DNA from: Protula sp. h YS-2021
Lineage: Eukaryota; Annelida; Polychaeta; Sabellida; Serpulidae
Length of the DNA: 64,000 bases
NCBI GenBank assembly: GCA_949752745.1
Contig: OX457024.1
Location: 104,693,190-104,757,189 of the forward strand
Direction: 5' to 3'
The position numbers were made by a program, and so were the translations under genes. The notes under the pieces were generated by a model, which worked only from the letters and a program-made list of their open reading frames with translations, was not told the DNA's origin and did not search any database. Below are positions 62,001-64,000 of the stretch, in pieces (within the stretch, counting starts at the first letter, position 1; the number at the start of each line of letters is the position of its first letter).

Positions 62001-63959
62001 AATAAGAATACTCTCCATTTTGTTGGAATGAAACACAAACTAATACGGAGAACAACGATTTGAAAAACCTACAGAGTTAATGACCGTTCCGTTCTGCGTC
62101 CAACCACACAAAAAAAAGTATATTAGCTAAGCACCGAAAAAATAAGAATACTCTCCATTTTGTAGGAATGAAACACAAATTAATACGGAGAACAATGATT
62201 TGAAAATCTATAGAATCAATGTCCGTTCAGTTTTACGTCCAACCAAAATTTAGTACAGACCTTCAAATACACAATGGAGAGCCCGCCGCCTAGTCTTCAA
62301 ATTAAAAGGAAAAAAAAGGATAAGTCGCAGGCGAATCCTTGAAAGAGTATGGACATCAGGGACGCATGGATGCTTTTTTTAAGGACAGCAGCAAACAGCA
62401 ATCAAACAAATTTTACTCTCTGAAGTGACCACTCATCGGACATGAAGATCTCACTCTACAGTGGTCACTCATCCCACTTAAAGATCGCACTACACAGAAT
62501 GCACTTGTCTGACAGCTTCCCTACCATATAACTAAAACCTACAAAACCTAATTTTTTTGTGGCGATGGGAAGGGGGAAGGGGGTGGTTCAACGACAAATT
62601 CCAACGGACTGCACACCCGATGCTTTGTCACAAGAGTCTCCATTTTGTTGGAATGAAACACAAACTAATACGGAGAACAATGATTTGAAAATTTACAGAG
62701 TCAATGACCGTTCCGTTCTGCGTCCAAACACACAGAAAAAATATATTAGCTAAACACCGCGGCTCAGTCTTCAGATTAAAAGGAAGAAAAATGATAAGTC
62801 GCAGGCGAATCCTTGAAAGAGTATGGACATCAGGGACGCATGGATGCCTTTTTTAAGGACAGCAGCAAACAGCAATCAAACAAATTTTACTCTCTGAAGT
62901 GACCACTCATCGGACATGAAGATCTCACTCTACAGTGGTCACTCATCCCACTTAAAGATCGCACTACACAGAATGCACTTGTCTGACAGCTTCCCTACCA
63001 TATAACTAAAACCTACAAAACCTAATTTTTTGTGGCGATGGGAAGGGGGAAGGGGGTGGTTCAACCACAAATTCCAACGGACTGCACACCCGATGCTTTG
63101 TCACAAGAGTCTCCATTTTGTTGGACTGAAACACAAACTAGTACGGAGAACAATGATTTGAAAATTTACAGAGTCAATGACCGTTCCGTTCTGCGTCCAA
63201 ACACACAGAAAAAATATATTAGCTAAACACCGTAAAAATAAGAATACTCTCCATTTTGTTGGAATGAAACACAAACTAATACGGAGAACAATGATGGGAA
63301 GACCTACAGAATCAATGTCCGTTAGATTTACGCCTAACCAGAAAAAACTAACAAAATGAAATAAACAAAATACAGATACATAGAGAAATACAGAAATAAA
63401 AAGAGGAAATACAGGAAATACCGCAAATTACCACTATTAACTATTAAAATGAATCATACAAAAATCTCAGGAATCAACAGTTTGATTTGTAATTTCTTAT
63501 AACACGGCAAACTGCCAGTGGGTCACATTAACGTTAAAAATCTGTCATTGAAAATACCACGAATTACTATTAAAATCATAATTAAACGCAATACACAGTG
63601 TTGGTTTTACAATGAAAGATATTTACTATAAAGCCACTCACTCTGTGCCGTCGGACCAAAACTGCACCCTGACGCTGTCTAAACAAGCCTTCGTCACGAA
63701 TCCTGGCCACCAGATAGGATCTACCCGCGCCCAAATGATTTCGCCATCAGAGAAATCTTCTGCAAGAAAAGTGCAAATATTAACATCTTAACAAAAAGAG
63801 ATTCAGTGCGTATAGTTTCGAATGGAACAAAACATTACACATTTCAGAAAAACAGCATACAATTTTAGATTTTATTACTGGCATTTTGCAGCATTAAAGC
63901 CGTTTGCACTGTGTAGAAATATAACACGAACCTATCACGCTCCTCTTTGTCAACTCCAT
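52937..63959 (-). CDS. PWWP / zinc-finger / tyrosine-recombinase-like protein, fifteen exons, about 1,525 aa (gene model)
   Basis: Exons on the minus strand run from 63959 to 52937 and most junctions match in phase. Residues about 10-98 form a PWWP domain (IIWARVDPIWWPGF...VRVQFWSDG), a methyl-lysine/DNA reader found in nuclear chromatin proteins. Charged cassettes, a 24-26-residue acidic repeat and two zinc-finger-like motifs follow. The last third belongs to a tyrosine-recombinase-like family I know as uncharacterised proteins in fish, cnidarians and molluscs: IRGK|KGKPVPVIVPP, LRKYFATLTQ, LDHLGHTMNVHKVHYR. Oddities: a one-base excess in an A8 run in exon 7, a frame change in exon 9 near 56780, and a phase conflict between exons 9 and 10. 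It could be a live host gene with assembly errors, or a decaying mobile-element-derived gene. Confidence 0.7.
53337..53577 (-). mobile_element. tRNA-derived SINE, full length
   Basis: On the minus strand it begins gcctcggtggcctagtggtt (tRNA 5' end with A box) and has ggttcagaccc (B box) about 50 bases on, then a body and an (acaat)n tail. It lies in an intron of the PWWP gene, in the same orientation as the gene. Confidence 0.85.
53606..53779 (-). CDS. PWWP gene, exon 14
   Basis: Acceptor gttttttttccag, donor gtatca, phase 1 both sides. DIVRVDTERQIAALEAEHAM then an acidic, Ser-containing linker. No domain. Confidence 0.65.
53841..54050 (-). mobile_element. tRNA-derived SINE, 5'-truncated copy
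   Basis: Same body and (acaat)n tail as the copy at 53337, with the B box (gggtttgaaatcccggtc-like on the minus strand) but no A box. It ends where the 138-bp satellite begins. Confidence 0.8.
54050..54440 (+). repeat. 138-bp satellite, three copies (intronic)
   Basis: Units carry 'tattagctaaacaccgaaaa', 'actctccattttgttggaat' and 'cagagtcaatgaccgttccg'; 'aatgaccg' starts at 54161 and 54299. The same family lies at 61690-62255, 62635-62765 and 63105-63335, all within this gene's introns. Confidence 0.9.
54642..54837 (-). CDS. PWWP gene, exon 13 (recombinase box II-like with Tyr)
   Basis: Acceptor cttttttaatag, donor gtgcgt, phase 0 in and 1 out. LTHQQLNHVLDHLGHTMNVH then KVHYR: the LGH...H...Y arrangement of box II, where the Tyr would be the nucleophile. 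A family-typical helix follows (IERIEIAKMLLVQDFG). Confidence 0.82.
55061..55179 (-). CDS. PWWP gene, exon 12 (recombinase box I-like)
   Basis: Acceptor caattttttcag, donor gtaatc, phase 1 in and 0 out. TFGVIRGYNSLLALAKESDL, ending MNLRKYFATLTQ. LRKYFAT corresponds to LRHTFAT of tyrosine recombinases. Confidence 0.78.
55487..55607 (-). CDS. PWWP gene, exon 11
   Basis: Acceptor gttaatttttag, donor gtaagt, phase 0 in and 1 out. KGKPVPVIVPPLCARLLRYI then KNSIYLFASR. IRGK-KGKPVP across the junction is the family's beta-hairpin with the conserved Lys. Confidence 0.75.
55809..55932 (-). CDS. PWWP gene, exon 10
   Basis: Acceptor aattctcttttcag, donor gtgtat. SYEGRIQDIDEISEELMGEL then TETERLIIRSHDAIEIRGK. 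It needs phase 2 on entry, but exon 9 leaves in phase 1 at its strong donor, so something is off at this junction. Confidence 0.6.
56108..59101 (-). CDS. PWWP gene, exon 9 (acidic repeats, zinc fingers, recombinase N-terminal region)
   Basis: Large exon, phase 0 in; its acceptor (gggtaagag) lacks a pyrimidine tract and is weak. 58150-59101 encodes about a dozen copies of a 24-26-residue unit (TQVEKGEEITFQPVEEETVE). Ser-rich basic sequence follows. Two zinc-binding motifs come next: CPFGCRELKSNFSTHVMSKQ-H (57119-57188) and CPFCLEWLSVGFLKRHIATC (56872-56937). At about 56780 the frame stops (QAEARNCY-stop) while the overlapping +1 frame carries on with LLLKEVFPIMRANAI and then about 200 residues of the recombinase family's helical N-terminal region (YYTSAVMRLVARVKLALNEG). 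A one-base indel is the simplest reading. Donor tact|gtaagt. Confidence 0.7.
59300..59418 (-). CDS. PWWP gene, exon 8
   Basis: Acceptor aatttttttcag, donor gtattt, phase 1 in and 0 out. Encodes SLRKQANLVCRLMDGRSISQ and AERNYLEQSGEVILSSDEE. Confidence 0.65.
59651..59822 (-). CDS. PWWP gene, exon 7 with apparent frameshift
   Basis: Acceptor tttctactttag, donor gtatgt. It opens KPTAPNISSPATSTEEEIQW and ends EPEASASVHKTG in a different frame; the switch lies at an eight-base A run (59721-59728 as T on the plus strand). The length, 172, is one base too long for phase 1 at both ends. Homopolymer miscount or real mutation. Confidence 0.55.
60307..60339 (-). CDS. PWWP gene, exon 6 (charged cassette, copy 2, shortened)
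   Basis: 33 bases, acceptor tttaaacag, donor gtaaga, phase 1 both sides; encodes KEKGAFRKTS. Beyond the donor the homology to exon 5 continues (QTIAAEKN) but meets a stop, so the duplicate seems to have survived by using an internal donor. A third fragment of the cassette lies at about 59960-59993. Confidence 0.5.
60577..60678 (-). CDS. PWWP gene, exon 5 (charged cassette, copy 1)
   Basis: Acceptor ttcaaacag, donor gtagtg, phase 1 both sides. Encodes EGKRAFSTAKGQNKRSQKCE and a Pro-rich end. Exon 6 and its downstream flank are a diverged duplicate. Confidence 0.62.
60846..60920 (-). CDS. PWWP gene, exon 4 (PWWP C-terminal helix)
   Basis: Acceptor ttttttcag, donor gtaatt, phase 1 both sides. 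YLRKCSRKHVKGFEEDYEKA matches the usual closing helix of PWWP domains (the Y-x-KA type end). Confidence 0.75.
61397..61473 (-). CDS. PWWP gene, exon 3
   Basis: Acceptor atttcttccgag, donor gttagc, phase 2 in and 1 out. TTVTAGKTVKKFLRENCEKT is the end of the PWWP barrel and the first helix. Confidence 0.68.
61690..62255 (+). repeat. 138-bp satellite, four copies (intronic)
   Basis: 'aatgaccgttccgttctgcg' starts at 61802, 61940 and 62079, with a diverged fourth at about 62217 (aatgtccgttcag). Confidence 0.9.
62260..63240 (+). repeat. 473-bp tandem duplication (intronic)
   Basis: Two nearly identical units start near 62292 and 62766 (agtcttca(a/g)attaaaagga). Each holds 'gacatcagggacgcatggat', 'tgaccactcatcggacatga', a G-rich 'gatgggaagggggaaggggg' and one 138-bp satellite unit. 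High identity means a recent event. Confidence 0.9.
63642..63759 (-). CDS. PWWP gene, exon 2 (PWWP core)
   Basis: Acceptor tttcttgcag, donor gtgagt, phase 1 in and 2 out. EDFSDGEIIWARVDPIWWPG carries the signature as IWWP, and the following VRVQFWSDGT is the third strand of the barrel with the aromatic FW pair. Confidence 0.85.
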
Positions 63960-63961
63960 TC
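63932..63961 (-). CDS. PWWP gene, exon 1 (probable start)
   Basis: Acceptor tttttcccttgcag, then gaATGG; encodes MELTKRSVI and leaves in phase 1 (donor gttcgt). The acceptor means a 5' untranslated or coding exon lies beyond the window edge. Confidence 0.65.
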
Positions 63962-64000
63962 CTGCAAGGGAAAAAGTCGAAATCAATACATTAAGTCAAA

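Overview
This is eukaryotic nuclear DNA from an invertebrate animal. Genes are split by GT-AG introns. The spacers are AT-rich and full of minisatellites, tRNA-derived SINEs and TIR elements. The repeat style and the protein families suggest a lophotrochozoan, probably a mollusc; that is inference, not proof. No bacterial operon, CRISPR array, rRNA gene or tRNA gene was seen.

Layout. 0-2.1 kb: MITE copies and a LINE remnant. 2.8-13.8 kb (+): a seven-exon gene for a predicted 2,447-residue protein made of repeats. All its internal coding introns from exon 2 onward are phase 2, and exons 3-6 end in copies of one short motif. Exon 7 encodes about 940 residues of Asp/Glu tract. 13.9-19.4 kb: an array of about nine related repeat monomers with a 1,936-bp higher-order period. 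20-21 kb: a 41-bp minisatellite and a dispersed repeat. 21.3-22.0 kb (-): an intact, intronless phosphopantothenoylcysteine decarboxylase gene (PPCDC). 23.9-24.1 kb (-): a first exon of the mitochondrial copper-chaperone gene COA6. 24-39.7 kb: gene-poor repeats, including a dead PIF/Harbinger transposase, a 51-bp satellite with 255-bp higher-order units, and a second full MITE.

39.96-45.42 kb (-): a ten-exon SET-domain methyltransferase-like gene, reconstructed from phase-matched exons, with an acidic region and a 36-residue repeat tail. 45.4-52.9 kb: spacer with duplications, an inverted-repeat element and a hairpin. 52.94-63.96 kb (-): a fifteen-exon gene that starts with a PWWP domain, passes through duplicated small exons and a 24-26-residue acidic repeat, then two zinc-finger-like motifs, and ends in a tyrosine-recombinase-like domain. 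Its introns hold SINEs and a 138-bp satellite. Two reading-frame breaks and one splice-phase conflict leave it open whether this gene is active.

How they may relate. PPCDC (coenzyme A synthesis) and COA6 (complex IV assembly) are ordinary housekeeping genes. The SET gene and the PWWP/recombinase-like gene lie side by side on one strand and would be a histone-mark writer and a chromatin reader fused to a recombinase fold. That pair, and the repeat-built gene at the left, are the parts most likely to be new.
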